NCBI RefSeq assembly: GCF_003952525.1
Contig: NZ_CP034451.1
Location: forward strand, 1,426,001 to 1,490,000
DNA length: 64,000 nt
Source: Mesorhizobium sp. M3A.F.Ca.ET.080.04.2.1
GTDB lineage: Bacteria > Pseudomonadota > Alphaproteobacteria > Rhizobiales > Rhizobiaceae
Reading direction: 5' to 3'
Positions 8,197-17,002 of the stretch are shown one piece after another (within the stretch, counting starts at the first letter, position 1; every line of letters starts with the position of its first letter). The position numbers and the translations under genes are program-made. Under the pieces are notes generated by a model that made no database searches, was not told the DNA's origin, and saw only the letters and a program-made list of their open reading frames with translations.

Positions 8197-9168
8197 ATGA
8201 CCAGCACAGCCGAGACCCCCGTCCTGCAGCTTGCCATCCTCGTCGGCAGCCTTCGCGCCCAATCCTATAGCCGCAAGATCGCCAAGGCGCTTGCCGCACG
8301 CGCGCCGGACTCGCTCAACTGCCGCTTCATAGAGATCGGCGAACTGCCGCTCTACAACGAGGACCTGGAAGGCGAGACAACGCCCGCGACCTGGCTGAGC
8401 TTCCGCGCCGCGATCCGCGACTGCGACGCGGTGCTGTTCGTCACGCCGGAATACAACCGCTCGATTCCGGGCTGCCTGAAGAACGCCCTGGACGTCGGCT
8501 CCCGACCACATGGAGAAAGCGTCTTCAAGGGCTTGCCCGCCGGCGTCGTCAGCGTCAGCCCGGGCAAGATCGGGGCGTTCGGGTCCAACCAGGCGCTGAG
8601 GCAAACCTTCGTCTTTCTCGACATGCCGGTGATGCAGCAGCCGGAAGCCTATATCGGCAATGTCGCCGAGCTGCTCGACGACAAGGGCGCGGTGAAGAAC
8701 GGCGAGACCGCCGCGTTCCTGGAAAAATTCATGGGTGCGCTGGAGAACTGGATAAGAGCGGTGCGGCCGGGCGGCTCATCCTTCGACGCCTTCATGAGGC
8801 AGCGCGAAAAGATCGCCGAAGACTATGTCAACGGCGATCCGACATCGCTGAAGTCGATCGTCACCCAGAGCGAGCCGGCGACGTTCTTTTCGCCGCGCGG
8901 CGACCACCTCGAGGGCGCCGACGCTGTCGCCGGTCGCTATGAGCGCGACGCGGCCAGCTTCCACCGGGGCGGAAGCTCCGATCTGGAAGTGCTGCAAGCC
9001 TCCTCCAGCGGCGATCTGGCCTTCTGGACCGGGCTGCAGCATGCGAAGGCACGCATGGGCAAGAACGGCCAGCCGGCCGAGATGACCTTGCGCGTAACCG
9101 AGGTCTTCCGGCTGGAGGACGGAGGCTTCAAGCTGGTGCACCGGCACGCCGACCCGGCGCACGGGTGA
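8197..9168 (+). CDS. NADPH-dependent FMN reductase fused to a SnoaL-like domain
   Basis: A two-domain protein of about 323 residues. Residues 1-185 are a flavodoxin-fold FMN reductase (ILVGSLRAQSYSRKIAKAL, LPLYNEDLE, VTPEYNRSIPGCLKNALD, GGPG-like turn SPGKIGAFGS). After a linker, residues 205-323 look like a SnoaL/DUF4440-type NTF2 fold (AFMRQREKIAEDYVNGD, WTGLQHAKARMGK, MTLRVTEVFRLEDGGFKLVHRHAD). Such a fusion is uncommon. The ATG at 8155 is an alternative start. The reductase should reduce quinones or FMN with NADPH; the second domain may bind a small ligand, but its catalytic residues cannot be assigned here. Confidence 0.85.
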   Translation: MTSTAETPVLQLAILVGSLRAQSYSRKIAKALAARAPDSLNCRFIEIGELPLYNEDLEGETTPATWLSFRAAIRDCDAVLFVTPEYNRSIPGCLKNALDVGSRPHGESVFKGLPAGVVSVSPGKIGAFGSNQALRQTFVFLDMPVMQQPEAYIGNVAELLDDKGAVKNGETAAFLEKFMGALENWIRAVRPGGSSFDAFMRQREKIAEDYVNGDPTSLKSIVTQSEPATFFSPRGDHLEGADAVAGRYERDAASFHRGGSSDLEVLQASSSGDLAFWTGLQHAKARMGKNGQPAEMTLRVTEVFRLEDGGFKLVHRHADPAHG

Positions 9169-9270
9169 CCTTGTCCGCGACACAATGCCGGAGTTCTGTG
9201 CAACCTCGGCCTATTCCCATCGCCCTGCCAGCGGCATATGTCGGATACACGGCCGTGTCATTTGACGGCC

Positions 9271-10461
9271 ATGACGACGATAAAGAACAGAATGAGCATG
9301 GAAGCGGAAATCTCGCCGGGCTGGACCGGCGAGCCTGCGATCCTCGACGGTGCGCTCGTGATCGGTGCGGGTGCCGCGGGTCTGGCCGCCGCGCATGCGC
9401 TGATCGAGGCCGGCATCGCCACCCAGATCCTGGAGCGCGAGGGTCGGCTGGCCGAATCCTGGCATCGCCGCCACGAGAACCTGCATCTCAACACGCATCG
9501 CGATCTGTCGACACTGCCAGGCGTTTCGTTTCCCAAAGGCACGCCCGCCTTTCCGCATCGCAGCGCCGTGATCCGTCTGTTCAACGACTTCGCGACAACG
9601 CACCGGCTGCCGATCGCCTTCGGCATAGTCGTCGAGGGCATCGAATTCCTTGGCGACCATTGGCTGGTGAAGACCAACACCGGAGCGCGCGCGGCACGCC
9701 ACGTGGTGGTCGCGACCGGTCGCGACCGGCATCCCTTCATTCCCAGTTGGAAGGGCATGGAGGATTTTTCAGGCAGGATCATCCATTCCGCCGACTTCGG
9801 CCGGGCCAGCGATCATGCCGGAAAGAAGGTTCTGGTGGTCGGCGCCGGCAATTCCGGCTTCGACGCGCTGAACCATCTTTCCACTGTCGAGACCGGCCAG
9901 ATGTGGCTCGCCGCGCGCAACGGGCCCTCGCTGCTGCCGAAGCGCATCGGCAAGATCGCCGTGCACCGGTTCTCGCCCTTGATGGCAAGGCTGCCGGTCA
10001 GGCTGGCGGACGCTGCGATGGCGGCGACGCAGCGCCTGGTCTTCGGCGATCTGCGCGAATACGGCCTGCCCCCTGCCCCGTCGGGCGGCGCCAGCCGGCT
10101 CGGCGCCGACTATACGGCGATTGCCGCCGACGACGGCGCGGTCGACGCGATCAAGGCCGGCCGCATCATCGTCGTGCCGCAGGTGCTGGAGTTCCGGGCC
10201 GACAGCGTGGTTCTCGACAACGGGCAGGCGATCTCGCCGGACGTCGTGATTGCCGCCACCGGCTATCGAACGGGGCTGGAGACGATGGTGGGCAAGCTCA
10301 ACGTGCTCGACGCCAAGGGCGTGCCCCTGTTCAATGGCCCACACGGCGACCCGAAGCTGCCGGGACTCTGGTTCACCGGCATGCGGCCGAGCATTCGCGG
10401 CTGCTTCGCCAATGCCCGCATCCAGGGCGCGGCGATCGCCAAGGCGGTCGCCAGGGGCTGA
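9271..10461 (+). CDS. Flavin-containing monooxygenase-like oxidoreductase
   Basis: FAD- and NADPH-dependent monooxygenase of about 396 residues. It has an N-terminal dinucleotide motif VIGAGAAGLAAA (FAD), a second one VVGAGNSGFDAL (NADPH), and the ATGYRT signature of the class-B flavoprotein group. The segment HRRHENLHLNTHRDLSTLPG fits the YUCCA/FMO-like bacterial branch. Several starts are possible (9238, 9271, 9292, 9298); 9271 follows a GACGG stretch. It follows the FMN-reductase fusion by about 100 bases on the same strand, so a redox pair is possible but unproven. Substrate unknown. Confidence 0.85.
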   Translation: MTTIKNRMSMEAEISPGWTGEPAILDGALVIGAGAAGLAAAHALIEAGIATQILEREGRLAESWHRRHENLHLNTHRDLSTLPGVSFPKGTPAFPHRSAVIRLFNDFATTHRLPIAFGIVVEGIEFLGDHWLVKTNTGARAARHVVVATGRDRHPFIPSWKGMEDFSGRIIHSADFGRASDHAGKKVLVVGAGNSGFDALNHLSTVETGQMWLAARNGPSLLPKRIGKIAVHRFSPLMARLPVRLADAAMAATQRLVFGDLREYGLPPAPSGGASRLGADYTAIAADDGAVDAIKAGRIIVVPQVLEFRADSVVLDNGQAISPDVVIAATGYRTGLETMVGKLNVLDAKGVPLFNGPHGDPKLPGLWFTGMRPSIRGCFANARIQGAAIAKAVARG

Positions 10462-10535
10462 GCGCCGCGGCCAGGCGCTGCAAGGAACAGACAGGACTGC
10501 CGGTCGTTTGCCTTTCTCTGGCGAAAGGAAAACAG

Positions 10536-11018
10536 ATGCCGACACCCGCTGAACTGGAAGCGAAATTCTGGAAAGCCCTGAAATCCGACATGACGATGAT
10601 GATCGGCCTTGACGGCTCGAACATCATTCCCCGACCGATGACGGCACAATTGGAGGACGACCGCAACGGCCCGATCTGGTTCTTCACGGCGAAGGACACC
10701 GAACTCGTCCTCGGCCTTGCCGGTGGCGACCAGGCAACGGCGACCTTCGTCTCAAAAGGCCATGACCTTTTCGCGACCGTGCAAGGCAGGCTGCGCGTCG
10801 ACAACAACAGCGTGGTCATCGACCGGCTGTGGAACCGCTATGTCGCAGCGTGGTTCGAAGGCGGAAGGGACGATCCGAAGCTGACATCGCTGCGGTTCGA
10901 CCCGGATCAGGCCGAGATCTGGCTCGACGCCTCCAGCATGGTATCGGGAATCAAGCTGCTGCTCGGCTACGATCCCAAGCAGGAATACAAGGACAAGGTC
11001 GCGAAGGTCGATCTGTAG
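10536..11018 (+). CDS. Pyridoxamine 5'-phosphate oxidase-like, general stress protein 26 family
   Basis: A 160-residue split-barrel flavin-binding-type protein. MPTPAELEAKFWKAL opens it; RPMTAQ, IWFFTAKDTEL, GRLRVDNN and RLWNRYVAAWFEGG follow, all typical of the GSP26 branch of the PNPOx-like superfamily. AAGGA lies upstream of the ATG. It is 74 bases after the monooxygenase. These proteins bind FMN or FAD in stress responses; true pyridoxamine oxidase activity is not expected. Confidence 0.88.
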   Translation: MPTPAELEAKFWKALKSDMTMMIGLDGSNIIPRPMTAQLEDDRNGPIWFFTAKDTELVLGLAGGDQATATFVSKGHDLFATVQGRLRVDNNSVVIDRLWNRYVAAWFEGGRDDPKLTSLRFDPDQAEIWLDASSMVSGIKLLLGYDPKQEYKDKVAKVDL

Positions 11019-11134
11019 CCTGCAGGGCGACCTTGCGCGGCAGCGCGAGCGCCGTTTCTGCATGGCGATGGCGAAGGGGGTTTTCCGTTTTTCGGTTGCC
11101 TTCTCGGCGCCGGGACCCTATACGCCGCGAGCGT

Positions 11135-11211
11135 CGGAGTGTAGCGCAGCCTGGTAGCGCACCTGATTTGGGATCAGGGGGTCGCGTGTTCGAATCACGC
11201 CACTCCGACCA
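11135..11211 (+). tRNA. tRNA-Pro (anticodon TGG)
   Basis: A 77-base cloverleaf: acceptor CGGAGTG / CACTCCG, D-arm GCGC..GCGC, anticodon loop TTTGGGA with TGG, T-arm CGTGTTCGAATCACG, encoded CCA at 11209-11211. Confidence 0.95.
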
Positions 11212-11643
11212 TTCTTCGATCGCGCCTTGCATGGATAGGATTCCAGGATCGGCCTCCCAGACCGACCTGATTCCGTCCCGGGCCGAGAAGAACTTGTTTG
11301 TGAGTACCCGACGCAACTGGTCGAATCCGCTGATAGCGCCGCTCCTGCCTTTGGCCTCCCGGGCTGCTCCGGCAATACAAAGAACAGACACTCTTCCAGC
11401 CGCTGTGGCTTTTCAGCACCTTCTGAAAGAAATACTTGCGTCTCCCGATTGGCAGCGTTGACAACCGGCGGAGTTCGGCAGAAAGGCTACTCGCGCTCAG
11501 GTGGTACGCAGGCCCTTACGGGGGGCATTCATCCTACCTAAGCCTGGACGTCAAACCTGGAAAGGTTTGCGACGGGCGCCTCTCGCTGAAATCGGCGAGC
11601 GCCCTTCCAGCAGTGCAGTCTTTGGCAACGAAAGGGCCATCCG
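11212..11643. other. Intergenic stretch, no gene seen
   Basis: 432 bases between tRNA-Pro and the outer-membrane protein. Open frames here have no ribosome sites or recognisable protein character. The last 100 bases presumably hold the promoter and leader of the barrel gene, but no clear -35/-10 pair is visible. Confidence 0.5.
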
Positions 11644-12318
11644 TTGAAACAGCTTCTTCTTACAACCGTTCTCGTCCTTGCGACCGGCACCGCCTATGCC
11701 GCAGACGCCGTGATCAATGGCGAGGAGGCACCCCTGCCGGTTGCGTCCTCCTTCGATTGGACGGGTGCTTACATCGGCGTGAACGCCGGCGGCGGCTTCG
11801 GCAACTTCAAGCATCCGCTCGATAGTGGCGGCGTCACCTCCGATTTTGCTGATATCAGTGCAAGCGGCTTTCTGGGCGGCGTTCAGGCCGGCTACAATTG
11901 GCAGTCGGGCCAGATGGTCTATGGCATCGAAGCCGACTTCCAGGCTTCCGATGTCAAAGCGACTTCCAGCATCTTTTTTGGACCCCCGCTTGAGACCAAG
12001 GTTGAGTGGTTCGGCACGGTGCGTGCTCGCATCGGCTACACGCCTGTCGATCGCTTCATGGTTTATGGCACCGGCGGCCTGGCCTATGGTAAGGTCAAGA
12101 CCGAACTCCAATTTGCCGGGATCGACTCGTCCAAGACCAAAGCCGGCTGGACCGTCGGAGGAGGCGCCGAGTACGCCATCAATTCAAACTGGTCGTTGAA
12201 GTCCGAATATCTCTACACCGATCTCGGCAAATCGACTGTGTTTTCTCAACCCGGTGTTACCCTCAAGAACGACGTGGCCTTCCATACCGTTCGCATTGGC
12301 CTGAATTACAAGTTCTGA
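11644..12318 (+). CDS. Outer-membrane beta-barrel protein (Omp25/RopB-like)
   Basis: A 224-residue porin-family barrel. The first 20 residues are a signal peptide (MKQLLLTTVLVLATGTAYA-AD). The start codon is TTG at 11644, with AAGGG 10 bases before it; there is no in-frame ATG before the signal. FDWTGAYIGVNAGGGFG opens the barrel, VEWFGTVRARIGYTP and LMVYGTGGLAYG-like strands follow, and it ends in LNYKF, the terminal aromatic expected for BAM insertion. A second barrel of the same family is at 49310-49963. A strong terminator follows. Confidence 0.9.
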   Translation: MKQLLLTTVLVLATGTAYAADAVINGEEAPLPVASSFDWTGAYIGVNAGGGFGNFKHPLDSGGVTSDFADISASGFLGGVQAGYNWQSGQMVYGIEADFQASDVKATSSIFFGPPLETKVEWFGTVRARIGYTPVDRFMVYGTGGLAYGKVKTELQFAGIDSSKTKAGWTVGGGAEYAINSNWSLKSEYLYTDLGKSTVFSQPGVTLKNDVAFHTVRIGLNYKF

Positions 12319-12340
12319 TTGCTGCAAATTGCAGCATTGC

Positions 12341-12368
12341 AGCCCCGCTCCGGCGGGGCTTTTTCTTT
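12341..12368 (+). terminator. Rho-independent terminator of the barrel gene
   Basis: AGCCCCGCTCCGGCGGGGCT forms an 8-bp GC stem (AGCCCCGC/GCGGGGCT region) followed by TTTTTCTTT, 20 bases after the stop codon. Confidence 0.9.
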
Positions 12369-12781
12369 GTGCCGCCCGTACAAGGTGACAAGTGCATTGA
12401 TCGAGGACATCGGCGCGAGCCGGCTGATCTCGTCCATTGGCAAAGTCCATTCAGCCCGAACTGCTGTTCCATTACGATGTGAAGTGGAATCGGCAACAAT
12501 TGCGGTTTCTGCGTGAAGGCTGAGCCACAGGTAAGGTCGGCCGATCTGCCTGGACCGTAAACCCGCCGGGCGAGTCCCCAACAACCTCAAGCCCGGCGAG
12601 CCTACAACCCGATCTGGAACGCGACCGGGACCGGGATCAACCGGCGTCTTCCACGCTGCAAGATGGATGCCAGGGAAACGGTCTCGAAATGGGACAGCCA
12701 CGACGCATCGTCCCGCAACATCGGACCCGCTACACAGTTTGTCTGGAGTTGCTCTAGACTTCCGCAAAAGGGGGACTCTGG
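12369..12781. other. Intergenic stretch, no gene seen
   Basis: 413 bases with no supportable coding frame. A loose inverted repeat GCCGGGC..GCCCGGC lies near 12567-12600. Nothing else stands out. Confidence 0.5.
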
Positions 12782-13048
12782 ATGCCTGTTATCGAGGCGT
12801 TGCTGTCGCTGATTGGCCCGGCCTACCTGGCCTATTACGGCTTCACGGTTCCGGTCATGATCGTCTGGGCAATTCTGTGCGCTGCGCTGTGGGTCTGGAA
12901 CAACCGGCCGAGCAAGAGGCAGGATGGCAGCGTCGCCCGGTCCCGGTCCGTCGGCGTGGTGTTCTTCGTGTTTGTCGCCGCCTGCTACGTGGCGGCGCAT
13001 ACCGGAATTTATCTGCTGGCTCGGCATCTGGCCGGCCTATGGGCGTAA
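12782..13048 (+). CDS. Small membrane protein (88 aa)
   Basis: Three hydrophobic stretches (about residues 7-20, 22-40 and 57-83) separated by a basic loop NNRPSKRQDG. GGGGGAC precedes the ATG. It converges on hdaA with a 37-base gap. No family recognised; the clear membrane topology and ribosome site support it as a real gene. Confidence 0.65.
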   Translation: MPVIEALLSLIGPAYLAYYGFTVPVMIVWAILCAALWVWNNRPSKRQDGSVARSRSVGVVFFVFVAACYVAAHTGIYLLARHLAGLWA

Positions 13049-13085
13049 AGAGCGCGCAGTCCCGGGGCCAGCCTTCCTCGATGTT

Positions 13086-13790
13086 CTAAATATCGAACTC
13101 GCCCTGGCCCTCGTCCATGGCGCTGACGGTCTCGGCGGCGAGCGCGCGAGTGATCGGCGTCTTGCGCTCCAGCGCGGCGCGGTCGAGGCGCTCGACGACG
13201 CGCATGGCGGTCGCCAGCGAGCGCTCGATGCGCCTGACCAGATATTGCACGACATGCGGCTCGACCTCGACCTGGCGATCGGCGAACAGCTTGGTGATGA
13301 CGCCGGCCAGAAGCATGTCGTCCGGCTCGTGGATCTCGACTGTCGCCGCCGCCTTCAGCCGCGAGATGAGGTCTGGAAGCGTCACCCGCCAGGCGGCGGG
13401 AAAGCGCCGCGCCGTGAGCAGCAGGGTGGAACCGGCGCCGCGCACGGCATTGATCAGATGGAACAGGCCCTGTTCGTCGATCGGGTCCCTGTCGATGTCG
13501 TCGATGACCGCCGGCGTGGCGCCAAGACCGGCAATGTGCACGCCGATGCTGCGCGAATCGATGGCGACCGCGTTGGCATGGGCCTGCCAGATCGAGGCGA
13601 GATGCGTCTTGCCGGAGCCGGGGGGACCTGCCAGCACCACCACCGGCGCGGGCCAGTCCGGCCAGCGGTCGACCAGCGCCGCGGCCTCAGCATTGGTGCC
13701 GGAGACGACGAGTTCGTCGCGCGAGTAGCCCGTGCCGTGGCCAAGGTCGAGCGGCAGCTGTCGCGGCGGATCGTTGCGCTCGCCGGCCAT
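13086..13790 (-). CDS. hdaA: DnaA-related regulatory inactivator HdaA
   Basis: A 234-residue AAA+ protein, about half the length of DnaA and without its DNA-binding domain IV. MAGERNDPPRQLPLDLGH opens it and carries the QLPLDL clamp-binding motif expected of Hda proteins. Walker A is GPPGSGKTH near residues 55-63, Walker B VIDDIDR near 88-94, and sensor motif LLLTARRFPAAW follows. With the DNA polymerase clamp it promotes ATP hydrolysis by DnaA, limiting re-initiation. It starts one base past the stop codon of the AI-2E transporter, so the two are co-transcribed. Confidence 0.9.
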   Translation of the reverse strand: MAGERNDPPRQLPLDLGHGTGYSRDELVVSGTNAEAAALVDRWPDWPAPVVVLAGPPGSGKTHLASIWQAHANAVAIDSRSIGVHIAGLGATPAVIDDIDRDPIDEQGLFHLINAVRGAGSTLLLTARRFPAAWRVTLPDLISRLKAAATVEIHEPDDMLLAGVITKLFADRQVEVEPHVVQYLVRRIERSLATAMRVVERLDRAALERKTPITRALAAETVSAMDEGQGEFDI

Positions 13791-13791
13791 T

Positions 13792-15030
13792 TCAGCGACG
13801 TGGTTGCGAGCGATGGCCGCCGTCACGATCGGCGGGCAAACGCGGCACGGGTTCGGCGACGCGGCCCCTGTAAAGCGGCGATTCGAGGTAGCGGCTGATG
13901 GCGAAGCGCACCAGCACCGCGATCGCCGCGGAAGCCGGCACCGCAATCAGCAGCCCAACAAACCCGAACAGCGCGCCGAAGGCGAAGAGCGCGAACATCA
14001 GCCAGACCGGATGCAGGCCGACACTCTTTCCGACCAGCCGCGGCTGCAGGATGTTGCCCTCGATGAACTGGCCGACGAAGAACACGCAGGCCACCAGCAC
14101 CACCATCATCCAGTCCGGCCAGAACTGCACGAAGGCGACGCCGACGGCGAGCACCAGCCCGGTCAGCGAGCCGACATAGGGAATGAAGGAGATGAGCCCG
14201 GCGAAGAAGCCGATCAGGATGGCGAAGTTCAACCCGGTGAGCGTCAGCCCGGTGGCATACATGGCGCCGAGCACCAGGCAGAGCGTGCCCTGGCCGCGCA
14301 CGAAGCCAGCCGTGGCGGTGTTGATGTCGCGGGCGAGCGCCCTGACCGTCTCGACATAGTCGCGCGGCACCCAGCTGTCGACGACGGCGACCATGCGGTC
14401 CCAGTCGAGCAGCATGTAGAAGGCGACGACCGGGGTGACGACGAAGAGGCTCACCACCGAGACCAGCGCCACGCCCGAACTCCAGATCGAGGTGAAGACG
14501 GCGGTCAGCACGCTGAAGCCGGAGGTGAGCAGCGAGTTCAGCCCGTCGCGCAGGCTGCCGGCGTTGACGCCGAAGCGCTGCTCCAGCCATTTCGGATCGA
14601 AACTGGTGATCAGCGACTGCAGGCGGGTGAGATATTCCGGCAGCTTGCGGGCGAAATCGGCCATCTGCGTCGCCAGCACCGGCACCAGGATGACGAAGGC
14701 CAGCACGACGACGACGATGAAGGCAATCAGGATCACCACCGTCGCCATCAGCCGCGAAAGGCCGAGCCGCTGCAGCCGGTCGGCCACCGGATCGAGGAAA
14801 TAAGCCAGCACCATGCCGGCGACGAAGGGCAGCAGGATGCCCGAGAAAACATAGAGAAACAACGCCAGAAGCATGGCCGTGGCCAGCCAGAAGAAGATCT
14901 GGCGGCGAAGCGCGGCCGATTGATCATCAGCCACCGCGACCGCCGCGGCTTCACCGTCAGGTGTCCGTATCGGATTTGCCCGTCTTGGGGGCGTTGGTCT
15001 TGGGGTCGCTCGACTGGGAGCCTTCGCCAT
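13792..15030 (-). CDS. AI-2E family transporter (PerM-like)
   Basis: A 412-residue polytopic membrane protein of the AI-2E/PerM exporter family: FSGILLPFVAGMVLAYFLDP (TM1-2), a long central amphipathic region with LPEYLTRLQSLI, then VRGQGTLCLVLGAMYATGL, GFFAGLISFIPYVGSL and FIEGNILQPRLVGKSVGLHP, the signature block. The N-terminus as called overlaps the upstream gene by 74 bases; a GTG about 32 codons in (near 14934) would remove the overlap. Substrate unknown: family members export autoinducer-2 or act as Na+/H+ antiporters. Confidence 0.88.
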   Translation of the reverse strand: MAKAPSRATPRPTPPRRANPIRTPDGEAAAVAVADDQSAALRRQIFFWLATAMLLALFLYVFSGILLPFVAGMVLAYFLDPVADRLQRLGLSRLMATVVILIAFIVVVVLAFVILVPVLATQMADFARKLPEYLTRLQSLITSFDPKWLEQRFGVNAGSLRDGLNSLLTSGFSVLTAVFTSIWSSGVALVSVVSLFVVTPVVAFYMLLDWDRMVAVVDSWVPRDYVETVRALARDINTATAGFVRGQGTLCLVLGAMYATGLTLTGLNFAILIGFFAGLISFIPYVGSLTGLVLAVGVAFVQFWPDWMMVVLVACVFFVGQFIEGNILQPRLVGKSVGLHPVWLMFALFAFGALFGFVGLLIAVPASAAIAVLVRFAISRYLESPLYRGRVAEPVPRLPADRDGGHRSQPRR

Positions 15031-15574
15031 AGCCGCTCATATGCCTTAGCCAGGCCACGAGATAGGCCGCGGCCGAAGCCACGGTCAAGACCCCGGACAG
15101 CAATATCAGCACCGGCCGGAGCGGGTCGAGGCGCAGCGAAAAGGCAAGTTCCCCAAGCACCAATGCCGCCAGCACGATCTGCACGGCGGTGTTGGCCTTC
15201 GACACATATAGCGGCTTCATCTCGACGGGGTGGCTCATGATGCTGGACAACAGCACGGCGCCGATGATCAGCGCGTCGCGCGAGACCATGATCACCACCA
15301 GCCACAGCGGCAACTCGCCGGCAAAGCCCATGACCACGAAGACCGAGACCAGCAGCAGCTTGTCGGCCATCGGGTCGAGATAGGCGCCGAGTTGCGAGGA
15401 TTGCCTGTAGCGGCGGGCGATGAAGCCGTCGATCCCGTCGGAAACGCCGGCGACGAGGAAGCCGGCGAAGGCCCAGTCCCAGCGCGCCTGCAGCATGGCC
15501 AACACCACGGCGGGCACCAGCAGCAGCCGCATGATCGTGATCATGTTGGGTATGGTCACGCGAGGTCCCGTCAT
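14957..15574 (-). CDS. CDP-alcohol phosphatidyltransferase family protein
   Basis: A 205-residue membrane enzyme with the catalytic motif DG-x2-AR-x8-G-x3-D-x3-D, seen as DGIDGFIARR..GAYLDPMADK near residues 44-72. It begins MTGPRVTIPNMITIMRLLLVP. It transfers a phosphatidyl group from CDP-diacylglycerol to an alcohol; the acceptor could be phosphatidylglycerol (cardiolipin-type) or glycerol phosphate. A separate, more typical pgsA lies at 45353-45949, so this is a paralogue with perhaps another acceptor. It heads the hdaA operon. A repeat pair lies upstream. Confidence 0.87.
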   Translation of the reverse strand: MTGPRVTIPNMITIMRLLLVPAVVLAMLQARWDWAFAGFLVAGVSDGIDGFIARRYRQSSQLGAYLDPMADKLLLVSVFVVMGFAGELPLWLVVIMVSRDALIIGAVLLSSIMSHPVEMKPLYVSKANTAVQIVLAALVLGELAFSLRLDPLRPVLILLSGVLTVASAAAYLVAWLRHMSGYGEGSQSSDPKTNAPKTGKSDTDT

Positions 15575-15643
15575 GGCTTGTTCTGAAATAGATGAGGGAG
15601 ATGGGAGGTTGGCGCAAGGGAGGGGGCGACGCAGGTCCGCGCG

Positions 15644-15805
15644 AGGCGCCCCCCTCTGCCCTGCCGGGCATCTCCCCCTCAAGGGGGGAGATTGACTGTA
15701 TCGACGCCGGTGTTCTTGTTCCAACCATGGCGGTTGGCGAAAGCGACCGCGACATCTGATCTCCCCCCTTGAGGGGGAGATGGCCGGCAGGCCAGAGGGG
15801 GGTGC
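15644..15805. repeat. Facing pair of palindromic intergenic repeats
   Basis: Two copies of the CTCCCC..GGGGAG hairpin unit with its GCCGGCAGGCCAGAGGGGG tail face each other (15644-15691 and 15757-15805) with about 65 unrelated bases between them, in the divergent region between the phospholipid synthase and purM. The same unit recurs at 18503, 28093, 35276, 41063 and 51045. Confidence 0.85.
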
Positions 15806-15922
15806 TGTCCCGCCGACATATCCGCTTTTATCGGGGGCAAAACTCCCCTACCAGCGCGTCATCCTTGCTCCCCGAAACCATTCATGCGAAGAGCCCGCAA
15901 TGGAAACAGGGACGAGCCAGAT

Positions 15923-17002
15923 ATGAGCAAGGGCGATCCGGCCACGCGCAAGAACGGGCTCACCTATGCCGAGGCGGGCGTCGATATCGACGCCGGCAAT
16001 TTGATGGTCGAGAAGATCAAGCCGCTGGTGCGCGCGACGCGGCGGCCGGGCGCCGACGGCGAGATCGGCGGCTTCGGCGGGCTGTTCGACCTCAAGGCGG
16101 CCGGCTTCACCGATCCGGTGCTGGTCGCGGCCAATGACGGCGTCGGCACGAAGCTCAAGATCGCCATCGATGCGGGAAAACACGACACGATCGGCATCGA
16201 CCTGGTCGCCATGTGCGTGAACGACATCGTCGTGCAAGGCGCGGAGCCGCTGTTCTTCCTCGACTATTTCGCCACCGGCAAGCTCGACCCCGACCAGGGT
16301 GCGGCGATCGTCGGCGGCATTGCCGAAGGCTGCCGGCAGGCCGGCTGCGCGCTGATCGGCGGCGAGACGGCCGAGATGCCCGGCATGTATCGCGACAACG
16401 ACTACGACCTCGCCGGCTTTGCCGTCGGCGCCGCGGAGCGCGGCCAGTTGCTGCCCACCGACGACATTGTCGAAGGCGACGTGCTGCTTGGCCTCGCCTC
16501 CTCGGGCCTGCACTCCAACGGCTTTTCGCTGGTGCGCCGCATCGTGGCCGCAAGCGGCCTCGGCTGGAGCGACCCGGCGCCGTTCAATGATGAAGCCAGT
16601 CTCGCCGAGGCGCTGCTCGAGCCGACGCGCATCTACGTGAAGTCGATCCTGAAGGCCATCCGCAACACGCATGGCATCAAGGCGCTCGCCCACATCACCG
16701 GGGGCGGTTTTCCCGAAAACATTCCGCGCGTTTTGCCGAAGGATTTCTCCGCCGAGCTCGACCTCGAGGCGATCGAGGTGCCGCCGGTGTTCTCGTGGCT
16801 GGCCAAGACCGGCGGCGTTGCGCCGGAAGAGATGATGCGCACCTTCAACTGCGGCATCGGCATGATCCTCGCCGTCGCCTCCGGCCAGGCGGCGCAGGTG
16901 GCGGCGGTGCTGCAGGAGGCCGGCGAGACGGTGACGCCGATCGGCCGCATCGTACCGCGGCGCGACGCCGGCGTGATCTATCGGGGCTCGATCGCCCTAT
17001 GA
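15923..17002 (+). CDS. purM: Phosphoribosylformylglycinamidine cyclo-ligase
   Basis: AIR synthetase of 359 residues, purine biosynthesis step 5, ATP-dependent ring closure of FGAM. Motifs: [16 protein letters not shown] at the N-terminus, [42 protein letters not shown] and [16 protein letters not shown]. Length is normal for the family. The ATG at 15923 starts the conserved MSKGD opening; an earlier in-frame ATG at 15884 is in the repeat-flanked leader. It overlaps purN by ATGA, so translation is coupled. Confidence 0.95.
   Translation: MSKGDPATRKNGLTYAEAGVDIDAGNLMVEKIKPLVRATRRPGADGEIGGFGGLFDLKAAGFTDPVLVAANDGVGTKLKIAIDAGKHDTIGIDLVAMCVNDIVVQGAEPLFFLDYFATGKLDPDQGAAIVGGIAEGCRQAGCALIGGETAEMPGMYRDNDYDLAGFAVGAAERGQLLPTDDIVEGDVLLGLASSGLHSNGFSLVRRIVAASGLGWSDPAPFNDEASLAEALLEPTRIYVKSILKAIRNTHGIKALAHITGGGFPENIPRVLPKDFSAELDLEAIEVPPVFSWLAKTGGVAPEEMMRTFNCGIGMILAVASGQAAQVAAVLQEAGETVTPIGRIVPRRDAGVIYRGSIAL

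Noticed and set aside
9165..10535. N-terminal part of a 617-codon frame before the GSP26-like protein
   Set aside because: It is an alternative frame of the monooxygenase; the true gene starts at 10536 with AAGGA.
15640..15810. CRISPR-like repeat structure
   Set aside because: Only two inverted units with unequal spacing; part of the palindromic repeat family, no cas genes.
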